Assembly (NCBI RefSeq): GCF_026262505.1 | Contig: NC_067206.1 | Span: 39,135,660 to 39,199,659, forward strand | Direction: 5' to 3' | DNA from: Trichomonas vaginalis G3 | Lineage: Eukaryota; Parabasalia; Trichomonadida; Trichomonadidae | DNA length: 64,000 nucleotides | Part shown: positions 50,270 through 59,457 of the stretch, piece after piece | Numbering within the stretch: the stretch's first letter is position 1 | Layout of the letters: every line of letters starts with the position of its first letter | Program-made: the position numbers and the translations under genes | The notes under the pieces: generated by a model | Told to the model about the DNA's origin: nothing | Database searches by the model: none | The model's input: the letters and a program-made list of their open reading frames with translations, nothing else

Positions 50270-51143
50270 ATGTTAGAAAAAAAGTTTGCTGACATTGACA
50301 AGAAATTTGAGAATGTTTTAAACAAGAACAAGAGGAAGTTAGAAAATGCTCAGATAAAACCTATACATGACAAGTTCTTATTTGCTCAGAATGGTATAAC
50401 AGGTCTAATCGCACCACCTGGGTCGGGTAAGACTTTCACTTATCTTAAAATGGCTGCACAACAACAAGAACTAGATGAGAAGAACCCATTCTATGAGTTA
50501 GTTGTCATTTGTAGTACTTCTGGTCAATTTGACCAAACCGTCAATTCGTTCAAAGATATTATAAAGAAGTCTAAGTTAGTATGTATAAAGGATACTGAGT
50601 TGTTAGATTGGATAAAGAAGTACCAAAGAAGGGTTTTGAAGTACAATGCTATAAATGAGTATATAAATTCGAAGTTTAAAGACCCAAATGAGGAAATGCA
50701 GAAATATTAGAGAAAGAAACACTTCAGAAACAAACAGAAAGAGATAGAATACATTTCGAAGAAATTGCAATCTTACGATTGGAAGACTTACCCTCATAGA
50801 TGTCTTCTTATTTTAGATGACTTTGCTTCTCATCCTTTGTTAAAGAATAGAGAAAGACATGTGTCGAATTCTTAAGAAACTTAGGCACTTTAACATCTCA
50901 GTTGTCATTTGTGTACAGACAGCAAAGAGTTTAAGTAAGGATGTTAAAAGAATACTGACTGACATTATACTTTTCCCCGGATTGTCCGAAGACGATTTCA
51001 TGGAACTTATGAAAGAGTCCATGGCAGGTAAGTTTGACAGATATGAACTATGGGAGAAGTACAAAGTCATACAAGACCCTCATACTTCTTTCAGAATTCA
51101 TATCTACGCAAACAAAGTTCAAATTGTAAAAAGTCAAGCTTGA
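50270..51143 (+). pseudogene. A32-like packaging ATPase of E, broken (about two breaks)
   Basis: Walker A APPGSGKT near codon 50, ELVVICSTSGQFDQTVNSFK after it, Walker B LLILDDF, then ISVVICVQTAKSLSKDVKRI and LTDIILFPGLSEDDF, matching the order in the A ATPase (TVAILMQTWRFLALNIKRLI, TDFVIFQGFSRYDI). It is a clearly distinct lineage from the A/B enzyme. Confidence 0.8.
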
Positions 51144-51159
51144 AAAATAAATGGTTCAT

Positions 51160-51985
51160 CTACCCTACTTGTTTGAAGTTGTCAAAATACTCTGTTATTT
51201 TTTCCTTTAACAATGGCAAATCTTCTTTGAAGGTAAGTATTGTACAACCTTTCATATCATAGTGTGTTTGAGGTAACGTATCTTGAACTATTTGTTTCAC
51301 ATCTTCATTTGGGGGTCATTGAAATCGGTAAGTTTTCGCGATAGAACCAATTTCTGTCAGATTTGTAAATCTTAGCAAGGTCGTAAAAGCTTTTGTTGTT
51401 TCTTCTGACTAAATGCAACATAACCATATCTTTATCTTCTTCATTTTCCATCTCTTCAGTATAAATCATATACTTATAGTTCTTTTCCTTACCTTTTGGT
51501 ACCGAACGTGGTATTCTTTTCTGAATGCTTTTGTCTTTTGCTTCAATGACTTCATCTTTTGCTTGAAGTTTCTTTTCCATCTCTTCACGTTCTTGTCTAT
51601 GAATTTCGTCAAGAAGTCTGTAAACATGCCATGCATAACGAGGAGAAGCCCACATTGCAACTGCATTTACTAAAAGTCTATGTACATAATATCCTCTTAA
51701 ATTTATTGGCAAATTTTTACGATTTTCATGTGTTTTATGCATGGCCGAAAAAAGTCGGTCTAGAGAAATTTCACTCAAAAGTTCTTGTGTGCTTTGGTTT
51801 TTGAACCAGTCGTCTGCGTGTTTAGTGTCTGGAGCAAAACATGCTGTCAAAATACTTTGCATTTGGTACATATCGTCTTTGACCGAACGAATGAGACGGA
51901 GTTGTTTGTTAAACTGAACCCACTCATATTCTTCATTTATAGCTTCATGGACTATAACTGTTGTTGTGTTCTCTGTTGTTGACAT
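51160..51985 (-). pseudogene. KilA-N/BRO-type gene, broken about once
   Basis: Start ATG 51985 (MSTTENTTTVIVHEAINEEY), after the T-rich promoter string. KilA-N core: DDWFKNQSTQELL, LRGYYVHRLLVNAVAMWASP. A coiled coil with LQAKDEVIEAKDKSIQKRIP follows, and a BRO C-terminal-type part (MIYTEEMENEEDKDMVML, FYDLAKIYKSDRNWFYREN). It is closely related to the B copy at 28531, so it either is shared by both families or came to E by recombination with a B-type element. Confidence 0.7.
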
Positions 51986-52002
51986 ATCTGTCCTTACATA
52001 CA

Positions 52003-52045
52003 AAATAAAAAAATAAATAAAAATAAAACTAACTTTATTTTTTCT
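52003..52045 (-). promoter_or_regulatory. T-rich promoter string of the KilA-N gene (minus strand)
   Basis: The reverse complement of AAGTTAGTTTTATTTTTATT/TATTTTTTTATTTTGTA. The same string as at 26505 and 27781. Confidence 0.5.
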
Positions 52046-52224
52046 ATCTTAAGGAAATTCACTGTTTTCATGAGTTTTAGGCGACCCCGAAGGAAGTCGG
52101 TCTCGCTGTTCTTCACTGTTTTCATACGGAATCTCTTCTCTCGGTTTTCCGAGGGAAGCAAGCATATGAGGAAATTCATGAAATTTGGTCATTTTTCAGC
52201 AAAAATAATGTTTAGGTGAAGAGG

Positions 52225-52517
52225 AGTAGTATATAATGCGGGTTTTGTGACTTTTTTTGTAAACGTAAGAATTCATACAATATCGAGTGATTTTGTATCA
52301 TTTTTTTTAACATATGAAGTAAAAAATGTATGATTCTTACGGTTTTTATTCTTACGTTTTTGAATAAATCAAGATTTAAAAAATTTTCAAAATTGTAAGA
52401 CATTTACACTAAACCCATACATAATGAAATAAAAAAAATAAAAAAAATAAAAAAATAAACTTTAAAAATTCATGTCTTACATTTTTGAATAATTTATTTT
52501 TTTTAATTTGTATGAAA
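52225..52517. other. Non-coding left end of D
   Basis: Very AT-rich with a degenerate inverted repeat (AAACGTAAGAATTCATACA near 52260 and TGTATGATTCTTACGGTTTT near 52327) and T-rich promoter sequence ending TTTGTATGAAA before the first gene. Confidence 0.5.
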
Positions 52518-52997
52518 ATGAGTGGATCAAGATTCGTAACCGTCAATCAATTAATGGATGCTCTTTCACCAATTCTTGAAAATGTTAAACAAGTAGATGT
52601 TTATTTCGATGATTATGTAGAAAGTTTATATTATAAAGGTAAGTTTAATATTAAACTTATTGCTTTTGCATTTGATAATAAATTAATTGAAAATGCAAAA
52701 ATTTGGGAATTAATTCCAGATATTGAATATATAACAAATATTAATGATAAATGGTTTAAACAAATTCCAACCACAAAAGTTCTTTGTAAATTAATGATCA
52801 AAACTGAGGAAAAAGAATTTAACGGGTTTAAATATCATCCAAATAAAGTTTCAGAACTAGAAAATGAAAAACTTCAGAAAAAATTAAACGATAGACTTTC
52901 AAATGATCGTATTGAAAAAATAAATAAACTAGCAGAAGTTGCATTTAATAATGAAATATTTGATGAATATAACCTTGAACTCAGTGATGGACTTTAA
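52518..52997 (+). CDS. Conserved replication-linked protein (D copy)
   Basis: A 159-aa frame; ATG 52518 is preferred over 52512 from the AAAATG context, but both fit. Starts MSGSRFVTVNQLMDALSPIL; beta-rich middle (VDVYFDDYVESLYYKGKFNI, KLIAFAFDNKL) followed by a helical charged part and an acidic end. Pattern similarity with the proteins at 29535 and 49375. First gene from the left end of D. Confidence 0.55.
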   Translation: MSGSRFVTVNQLMDALSPILENVKQVDVYFDDYVESLYYKGKFNIKLIAFAFDNKLIENAKIWELIPDIEYITNINDKWFKQIPTTKVLCKLMIKTEEKEFNGFKYHPNKVSELENEKLQKKLNDRLSNDRIEKINKLAEVAFNNEIFDEYNLELSDGL

Positions 52998-53003
52998 GTC
53001 CTG

Positions 53004-53036
53004 GGCACTTTGTGCCTTGAGCTTTAAGGACCCGGG
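53004..53036. repeat. GC-rich mini-hairpins after the 52518 gene
   Basis: GGCACTTTGTGCC (53004-53016) followed by a CCCGGG core. Located between convergent genes, just beyond a stop codon. Confidence 0.55.
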
Positions 53037-53403
53037 CTCAACGAGTCATGATTTATGAAATCAATAATTTGATTTATTCGCTCTTCAATAATTTCTATTC
53101 TTTTTGTTAAATCATCAATTTTCATTAATGAGGTGATTCTTGATTGAGGAATAGATTTCAAACTAACCACTCCTTTTATTTTTGAAATTTTGAATCCATC
53201 AACTTTAAACATTTTATTCAATTTACATGTTGTCAATTCTTCAAATAATTTTTTATTATTAGCATAATAGTCATTAAATTCATCAACAGATGAAAAAATT
53301 TTATTTCAGTAATTGGTTTAACAACGTTTATTTTTTGTTGAACATTTTCACTTTCATTTATTTCTTCCTCCTCTGTTTCATTTATTTTTAAAATTGGTTT
53401 CAT
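53024..53403 (-). pseudogene. Small coiled-coil gene of D, broken about once
   Basis: The start MKPILKINETEEEEINESEN is acidic; the later part FKISKIKGVVSLKSIPQSRI is followed by a coiled coil (LTKRIEIIEERINQIIDFIN). Function unknown. Divergent from the 53470 gene. Confidence 0.45.
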
Positions 53404-53469
53404 TTATCATTAAATAAAAATTAGAATATAAGTGATGAAATATATTTTTTAATTAATATTAAATCAGAA

Positions 53470-53706
53470 ATGGCGGCAGGATTCTTTAAAAAATTATGGG
53501 ATGGAATTAAGAAAGCTGCAGGTTGGGTTTATAAAAAGGTTATTAAACCTGTTGCAAACTTTTTGGCACCAGTAGCGAAAACGGCAGGAACTATCATAGG
53601 TGGAGTATTAGGTACTAAAGCAGGTAATCCGGCGATGGGAGCACAAGCAGGTAACGCAATTGGTGGAATTGCTGAAGGAATACTTAATAAAATAGGGGGT
53701 AAATAG
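53470..53706 (+). CDS. Small amphipathic protein (MAAGFFKKLWD family), glycine-rich
   Basis: A 78-aa frame: MAAGFFKKLWDGIKKAAGWV forms a strongly amphipathic cationic helix. A Gly/Ala-rich hydrophobic part follows (AGTIIGGVLGTKAGNPAMGA, GNAIGGIAEGILNKIGGK). The layout recalls membrane-active internal virion proteins (adenovirus pVI-like) or a small holin-like peptide; this is inference from composition. Its N-terminus is shared with the convergent gene that ends 24 bp away. Confidence 0.6.
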   Translation: MAAGFFKKLWDGIKKAAGWVYKKVIKPVANFLAPVAKTAGTIIGGVLGTKAGNPAMGAQAGNAIGGIAEGILNKIGGK

Positions 53707-53730
53707 TGGAAAAATAAATAAATATTATTT

Positions 53731-53946
53731 TTATCTTAGTATTGGTTGTAGTCTTTGATAAACTTTTTCTCCTTTATTTAAAATTTCTCTTATTGGGGCA
53801 GCTTTTGGTGTTATTGATTCAGCAACGTCACTAATTGCTTCTTTATTCTTAAATATCCAATTCGCTCCTTTCTTCATTGTTTCCCAAACTTTATGCGCTC
53901 CTCTTTTTACTTTATCCCACAGTTTCTTAAAGAATCCTGCAGCCAT
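53731..53946 (-). CDS. Small amphipathic protein (MAAGFFKKLWD family), second copy
   Basis: A 71-aa frame: MAAGFFKKLWDKVKRGAHKV, then WETMKKGANWIFKNKEAISD and a helical end (REILNKGEKVYQRLQPILR). The first eleven residues equal those of 53470, after which the proteins diverge. The two lie as an inverted, convergent pair directly before the major capsid gene. The shared start probably reflects duplication and a common targeting or processing signal. Confidence 0.6.
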   Translation of the reverse strand: MAAGFFKKLWDKVKRGAHKVWETMKKGANWIFKNKEAISDVAESITPKAAPIREILNKGEKVYQRLQPILR

Positions 53947-54015
53947 AGTTGATTATTTCATTAAAATTAAAAATTCATTTTCATATTTTAATTTTGATTT
54001 TTTATTTAATAATAA

Positions 54016-55657
54016 ATGACGACTAACTATTTGGTGCCAAACACTAAACCAATTAATGGAAATGTGTTTCATTCATTCGAAAAGATAAATGAAATATTTG
54101 CAAAGAATGACGGAAGAAGATATTATAGAGAACTTGAAAGTTCATGCTATGACTCTGATGCTCCATATTTTGATGATAAACAAACTCATTTAAGAATTAC
54201 AAATCCGGCTCATGATGTGAACCAATTAGGTGACACATATATTAAACGCAAAGTTAAAGCAACTCTAGTTTCAAATAAAGCTTTCACATGTGATGCCGCT
54301 TTTAAATGTATGCGTTTATTCGTTGGTTACAAATCATCAAATCAAAGCTTTAAACAATTAGAAGTAGAAACCGAAAGAGGTGATGCCGGTTATCTTCAGA
54401 TGGATTGCGCCCGTGAATCTTTCGCATTTGCAACATATAAACCAAAATCAGAAAGGAAAGTTAAAAAGTTTGTTCATTCGTTATATAATATAATGTTCAA
54501 AAATATGATAACTCAGTATGTGGTAAATATATTGACCCTTCAGAAGTTTTCAAGAAAGCAAATGAAGAAGTTGATATCACTTTTGATATGATTATTCCGG
54601 TAAATGATTTGTTAGCATTTCAGGCGTTCGATGATTATCCTAAATCATTTGGTGAAATCATTCTTAAATATTATGTTTTCAGGGATACTTTAGTATTTTG
54701 TCAGGTTGACCCGTTAAGAGTTGCTGATTTACAAAATTACGTTTATGAAAAGATAACTGATGAAAATTATGAAAAGATTATGAATCATGTTTATAAATAT
54801 GATCGCAAATTCCAACAAATCGGACTTCCTGCCAAATTAATTACAAGCTTAGCCGCTACATCTGCTGACGCAACAGTTGATGACGTTATTATTTCATGCA
54901 CAAAGATGGAAGTTTTAGAGGATAAATGCATTACACCAGGATACGGTTTAATTGAAGAATCAGTTAAAGCAATACCACGTTTATTCAGTAAGGAAGATCC
55001 ATTCATGATTCCAGCTCAACATATTGACGTTCGTTCACTAAATGGAGGTTGCATCACTCCTGAAGGTATCAGTTCAGATTTCTCATACGCTCTTCATAAT
55101 GTTACAGATGTTGTGTTAGCATTTCCGAAGAATGCAATGCAAAGAACGGTTTTAGAAAATCCAATGCTTCGAGGTCTTCAGGTCACTATAGATTCCAGAA
55201 ACTTCCCGATCAAGCGATGACCACAGTGGGCGACATATTCTTTACACGTATGCTTCAAGCTTCTGATTTAGATGGAGTGAATGAATGCACGGAAGAATAC
55301 GAGGACTCATTAACTAGACCACTGAATGATGATAATGGCATGCCATTAGCTAGAACATGGAAAGACCAAACTTCATTCTTATGCACTATTCCAGTTCAAC
55401 GTGATGGAGCGGGTATATTCTTTGATGGATTAGAAACTTTCAACTCACAAGTTACAGTACAAGTGAAAGCTTATCCAATCATTCAGGGTGTAAATGACAC
55501 TTACTGTTCAAAGGTGACAAATCCTCCTCAGGTTTGGTTTACTAGGACTACGTATTGGACATGGACACCGGATGAAGGTTTGAAATATCATCCAACAGGT
55601 ACACCACCACAGTATAGAAGTTCATATGATGAAATATTGATGAATAGAAATGTATAA
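54016..55657 (+). pseudogene. Major capsid protein (double jelly-roll type) of D, broken (about two breaks)
   Basis: Span of about 545 codons, the right size for a Polinton MCP. The first part MTTNYLVPNTKPINGNVFHS is followed by beta-rich segments (ITNPAHDVNQLGDTYIKRKV). The middle MIIPVNDLLAFQAFDDYPKS matches the strand pair that closes the first barrel in B (VRRFLPLEAIRFIPAF). The last part contains VQVKAYPIIQGVNDTYCSKV and a Trp/Tyr-rich C-terminus. Positioned directly upstream of the ATPase. Confidence 0.7.
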
Positions 55658-55681
55658 AATTATAAATTTATTTTTGATTAA

Positions 55682-56497
55682 ATGGATTTAAATTCTGAAG
55701 AATTAGCGGGAGTATATAATACATACGTAGATGATATGATTAATGAAGCATTGAGTGATAATAGAAATGCTCTATCTAAGGAAAAATTAATGAAAATTCC
55801 ATATTCTGAATGTTACTTAAATTCAATCACTGCAGCAATTGGTAAACAAAATAAAGGTAAAACATTAACGATATTAAAACAAATTATCATTATTGCTAAC
55901 ACTTCCCCCCATTCACATGTGTTAATTTATATCAACCGTTCAGGTTCACCTTCAGATGATACATTTGAATCTTTAAAGCATTTAATCAAAATTCCAATTA
56001 TTTATTTATCACAAGAAGAAGCAGAAGATTATTTAAAAAACTTTTTAATGTATAAAGAATTATATAATACAATCAAGAAGCAAGGATTAGAGGATAAAAT
56101 TATTGATAAACAACGGGATGAATTATTTGAAACACTTTCTATTTCAAATTTTGATAGAGAATTTTTGCATTCACTCATTTTTCTAGATGATGCGGTGAAA
56201 TCAAAACTAATAACAAATGAGAAATCATATTTTAATCAGTTATTAACTCAATGTCGACACATTCAGTGTTCATTCTTCATGGCTGTTCAATACTTCAAAG
56301 CATTAAGCACAAACATTAAATCAAATCTATCAACACTTTTCATTTTCAGTGGTTTTAGTCGTCAACAGTTGAACGTTATGCTTTATCAAGTGAATTTACC
56401 AATGAGCATTAATGAACTTTACACACAATATCAACAATTAGGTGAACATGGAAAAATAATAGTTGATTTAAATAAAGGATGTGTTAAATTTGATTAA
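55682..56497 (+). CDS. A32-like packaging ATPase of D
   Basis: An intact 271-aa frame. Walker A IGKQNKGKT near residue 58, Walker B LIFLDDA near 168, polar sensor segment CSFFMAVQYFKALSTNIKSN, and FIFSGFSRQQLNVML matching FVIFQGFSRYDIELI of the A enzyme. It lies 24 bp after the capsid gene, same strand. Expected role: pumping the element's DNA into capsids. Confidence 0.85.
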   Translation: MDLNSEELAGVYNTYVDDMINEALSDNRNALSKEKLMKIPYSECYLNSITAAIGKQNKGKTLTILKQIIIIANTSPHSHVLIYINRSGSPSDDTFESLKHLIKIPIIYLSQEEAEDYLKNFLMYKELYNTIKKQGLEDKIIDKQRDELFETLSISNFDREFLHSLIFLDDAVKSKLITNEKSYFNQLLTQCRHIQCSFFMAVQYFKALSTNIKSNLSTLFIFSGFSRQQLNVMLYQVNLPMSINELYTQYQQLGEHGKIIVDLNKGCVKFD

Positions 56498-56537
56498 CTT
56501 TTTATAATTAATTTTTATTTTTTATTTATAATTAAAC

Positions 56538-57440
56538 ATGACAGAAATAGCAAATCTTTTACAGGTTCCATTAAAACAGGGGACAAACAAAAAGGGGGGT
56601 GTGTATAATAGAACTATGAAAGTTCCAGACGGAATGAAAGAATTAGTTCATATTGTTGCTGGTCTTCAAAAAGATGTAAAACAAATGAGAAACGTTTTAA
56701 CATTACCAGAAGCTCAAGCATATGCCAAACGTCAAGGTCCAAATTGGGAAGCACATGAAGCAGACATTACAGGTCCAAATGGAAAACCTGATGGTATAAA
56801 TGAAGTTTTCGTTACTGATGGTCGAGGTAATATTAAAGTCATAAATGGTTACAAATTAACTGTATCTGATTATCCTAAACGTAAAGCATATAATGAATGT
56901 TATCCTATGCAATTTGATGAAAATGGAAAAGCTGTTAAACAATACATTGGAGAAGGTGAACATGGCCCAATTAATTCATACCGTCATAATCCATATTCAT
57001 ATTTCAATGAAGAATTAAACGCTATTGAAGAAGGACCGGATGGATTACCACAATATGTTAATCAGTTTGATGGTCAATATGCAAATTTGAGACCTGAAAT
57101 TCCAGCTAAGAAATTCTTTAAAGTTGCTTTATTCGATCCAGTGTTCAATGAACAGAAAGAAGCAATGAAAGCAGAATTTAAACCAATTCAAGTGGCAAGA
57201 ATTTCTTCATCTTCACTTGCAGAAGCGTTCAAGGAATTGATAAAGAAACCACTTTATTCTCAACAAGGTTATAACTTTGATTTAATTAAAGAAAGTGATA
57301 GACGTAAATTAGAAAAATCAGATGGTTTTAAGAATGCATGTAATGAAATGATTAAAGATATTGTAAATGATGAAATAAGACTGGAAGAAACTCAAAGCAA
57401 TATCAATAACATTATTGGTGCAGTTACAAAGAAAGTATAA
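56538..57440 (+). CDS. Conserved virion-module protein of D (long form)
   Basis: A 300-aa frame: a basic start, a helical segment [20 protein letters not shown], then [20 protein letters not shown] and the tyrosine/proline pattern [14 protein letters not shown]. It is the counterpart of the 133-aa protein at 2403. The C-terminal third is helical and charged. Follows the ATPase on the same strand. Unknown role; structural or assembly factor is likely. Confidence 0.6.
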   Translation: MTEIANLLQVPLKQGTNKKGGVYNRTMKVPDGMKELVHIVAGLQKDVKQMRNVLTLPEAQAYAKRQGPNWEAHEADITGPNGKPDGINEVFVTDGRGNIKVINGYKLTVSDYPKRKAYNECYPMQFDENGKAVKQYIGEGEHGPINSYRHNPYSYFNEELNAIEEGPDGLPQYVNQFDGQYANLRPEIPAKKFFKVALFDPVFNEQKEAMKAEFKPIQVARISSSSLAEAFKELIKKPLYSQQGYNFDLIKESDRRKLEKSDGFKNACNEMIKDIVNDEIRLEETQSNINNIIGAVTKKV

Positions 57441-57525
57441 GCAAACAATGATGAACCTTGGGATATTACCGTAACAACTAAATAAAACTTTAAATATATA
57501 TTTTTCTTTTTTTATTCAATTATAA

Positions 57526-58227
57526 ATGAGAAGACGTTTCACAAGTCAAAAGAACACTAACGCAAAAGCAGAGATTACGGTTGGTTATAACGTAAATGAT
57601 GATAAATCACGAATTATTCAAAATGTTAAAGTTAATGTTAGCCCTGAATTAACAAGGTCAGCAACTCAACCAAATTTATTAACTCGTGACTTACCGAAGA
57701 ATGAGGAGAATGAAGAAAACCATGAGAATGGAGACCCAATCATTTTATCTGAACCCGGTAAAGAACCCGTTGAAATCCCCACATATCCAACATACCCCCC
57801 ACCTCTTTCATCAAACATCGAGAACCCAGGAATATACGATTCCAGTCGCAATGCGCCATATAAAATAGACATTAATTCTGAATTAATGAAAATTTACCGT
57901 GATATAATAACTGATAATTATGATTCAATAATAAATTTAATTGATCAATCCGGTTTAATTATTTTACCTTATGAATCATTAATTCACATTATCGCCATTC
58001 TTTGTGATGTTCAAGATTCAGACGTTAAGATTCAATTTTTCATAGATGATGAGGTTTCATGCTGCGGAACAGTTGCAAAAATAAATCCTATAAAGGATAT
58101 TAGCACAATTAAGATATCAAAGAACGGAACAACAACTGAACTTCATTTAACATATAATGATATTTATAATAAAATAGTTGATGAATATAAAATATCACTT
58201 GAAAAATTCTTTGTTAAGGCTATTTAA
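57526..58227 (+). CDS. Cys-Cys-Gly conserved protein of D
   Basis: A 233-aa frame. The N-terminal half is polar, with a Pro-rich stretch (PVEIPTYPTYPPPLSS). The C-terminal half holds LIDQSGLIILPYESLIHIIA and the motif DDEVSCCGTVAKINPI, as in the 1784 gene (NLISKNQIILTKEDLENVIS ... PEIECCG). The gene ends 4 bp into the convergent penton-like gene. Confidence 0.62.
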   Translation: MRRRFTSQKNTNAKAEITVGYNVNDDKSRIIQNVKVNVSPELTRSATQPNLLTRDLPKNEENEENHENGDPIILSEPGKEPVEIPTYPTYPPPLSSNIENPGIYDSSRNAPYKIDINSELMKIYRDIITDNYDSIINLIDQSGLIILPYESLIHIIAILCDVQDSDVKIQFFIDDEVSCCGTVAKINPIKDISTIKISKNGTTTELHLTYNDIYNKIVDEYKISLEKFFVKAI

Positions 58228-58703
58228 TATTCAAGCATTAACATTATTGAATAATAATCCTTTGAATCATAATCAATAATAATTGACCTTTCACCAGTTT
58301 CTATCGTTTGTTTTATTTCTTTTTGTTCCCCACTATCTGGATCGGTCATTGTAATTGTTTTTGTTATAGTATCAGCTTTATCTTTAACTTCAATCTTTTT
58401 TCCATCAGGATATTTAAACCAAAATTCCAAAAATTCGATATTGTCAATCTGTTCATATTTTAATCTATCAATTGCATTTTTAATACCATCTGAAAATCTT
58501 ATGAAATGGTCATTATATGGGTTTGATTGAACTAAATTTGAATGAAGTGAAATATAACCCGATGATGAATATGACATTGACTCATATTTTCTGAAAACAC
58601 TGAAATTTATAACATGAATGAATTTCTTATTCGTTGAATTTATGAATTCTTGAGGTAATCTTATTCTAGTTTTATTTATCACTGGAAAATAACGCTTTAC
58701 CAT
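58224..58703 (-). CDS. Penton-like minor capsid protein of D
   Basis: A 159-aa frame from ATG 58703 (MVKRYFPVINKTRIRLPQEF), which avoids overlapping the divergent gene at 58723. Beta-rich: KKFIHVINFSVFRKYESMSY, FLEFWFKYPDGKKIEVKDKA, closing DYYSIMLMLEY. Corresponds in pattern to the 18213/3703 gene (closing GLIIEMILIAY). A virion vertex role is inferred. Confidence 0.5.
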   Translation of the reverse strand: MVKRYFPVINKTRIRLPQEFINSTNKKFIHVINFSVFRKYESMSYSSSGYISLHSNLVQSNPYNDHFIRFSDGIKNAIDRLKYEQIDNIEFLEFWFKYPDGKKIEVKDKADTITKTITMTDPDSGEQKEIKQTIETGERSIIIDYDSKDYYSIMLMLEY

Positions 58704-58722
58704 ATTTTTAATCGTAATAAAA

Positions 58723-59433
58723 ATGTCAATTATCAATATTATTTCGAATAATAGTTGTGAATTAAATTTAACAGTTAGTGGAATTTATAATGTTACTCTC
58801 GTTTCTGTGAGTGGTAAATTTAATCCCATTCTTTTAGACCCTTCAGATTATATATCATTTATTAAAGATGACCTTGAAAAAACGTATGATATGTATATAA
58901 ATAATGTGATAACGAAATGGGATATTAACACAATTTTAAGTTATTTAAATGAATCATTTATCGTTTGGTATGAAGAAAATTTTAAATCAAAACCTGATAA
59001 ACTTTTTGAACTTGATGAAATAAATAACCTTATTAAATTCCCGCTGAAAATTAAATTTTGTACTCCTCATCTTCGTTCATTGTTGGGGATATTAAATTTT
59101 GAAAAAGATGTTGGGGATGTTTTGTATTCTGACACTGGTTCCAATTTCATTTTAATCAAATGTGATAAAGTTAATACCCCAATGAGATTTTCACATCAAA
59201 CATTAGACCCTAACTCTTACCCATCAATACAAAACATTTTATCCATCAACTTAAACATATTTTCTTTATCATATCCGTTTCAATTATCCGGGAATTCATT
59301 TATTCTTCATTCAAAAGATTTATCAAATATTAAATTTAGAATAACTGACCTATTTGATTGTGATTTAGAATTTATGAATGAAATATTATGGCAATTTCAA
59401 ATAGAAAAAATAGCTGATGAGATAACAGATTAA
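58723..59433 (+). CDS. Minor capsid protein of D
   Basis: An intact 236-aa frame: MSIINIISNNSCELNLTVSG, a strand-rich body, SLSYPFQLSGNSFILHSKDL and the terminal NIKFRITDLFDCDLEFMNEI with the pattern of the 747-1510 protein (MQFRLVDFQGEPVEL). It lies 19 bp from the divergent penton-like gene and 24 bp before the fibre gene, the same order as in A. Confidence 0.6.
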   Translation: MSIINIISNNSCELNLTVSGIYNVTLVSVSGKFNPILLDPSDYISFIKDDLEKTYDMYINNVITKWDINTILSYLNESFIVWYEENFKSKPDKLFELDEINNLIKFPLKIKFCTPHLRSLLGILNFEKDVGDVLYSDTGSNFILIKCDKVNTPMRFSHQTLDPNSYPSIQNILSINLNIFSLSYPFQLSGNSFILHSKDLSNIKFRITDLFDCDLEFMNEILWQFQIEKIADEITD

Positions 59434-59457
59434 ATATTTATTTTTAAATCATAATAA

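Larger units (their letters stand above)
40765..52224. mobile_element. Element E: decayed Maverick/PLV-like element with SF3 helicase
   Basis: The probable left end AGGTAGTGGGG follows an A-run at 40765. Recognisable parts in order: basic/coiled-coil/Pro-Gln-rich proteins, major capsid, Cys-Cys-Gly protein, small gene, minor capsid, D5-like SF3 helicase, replication-linked unknown, a basic unknown, packaging ATPase and a KilA-N gene. I find no polymerase B or integrase. The virion genes are shared with the Mavericks, while the replication gene is of the polinton-like-virus/virophage type. The element is broken throughout, with probably more than twenty breaks, so it is the oldest virus-like copy in the window. 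Its right side is cut by D. Confidence 0.72.
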
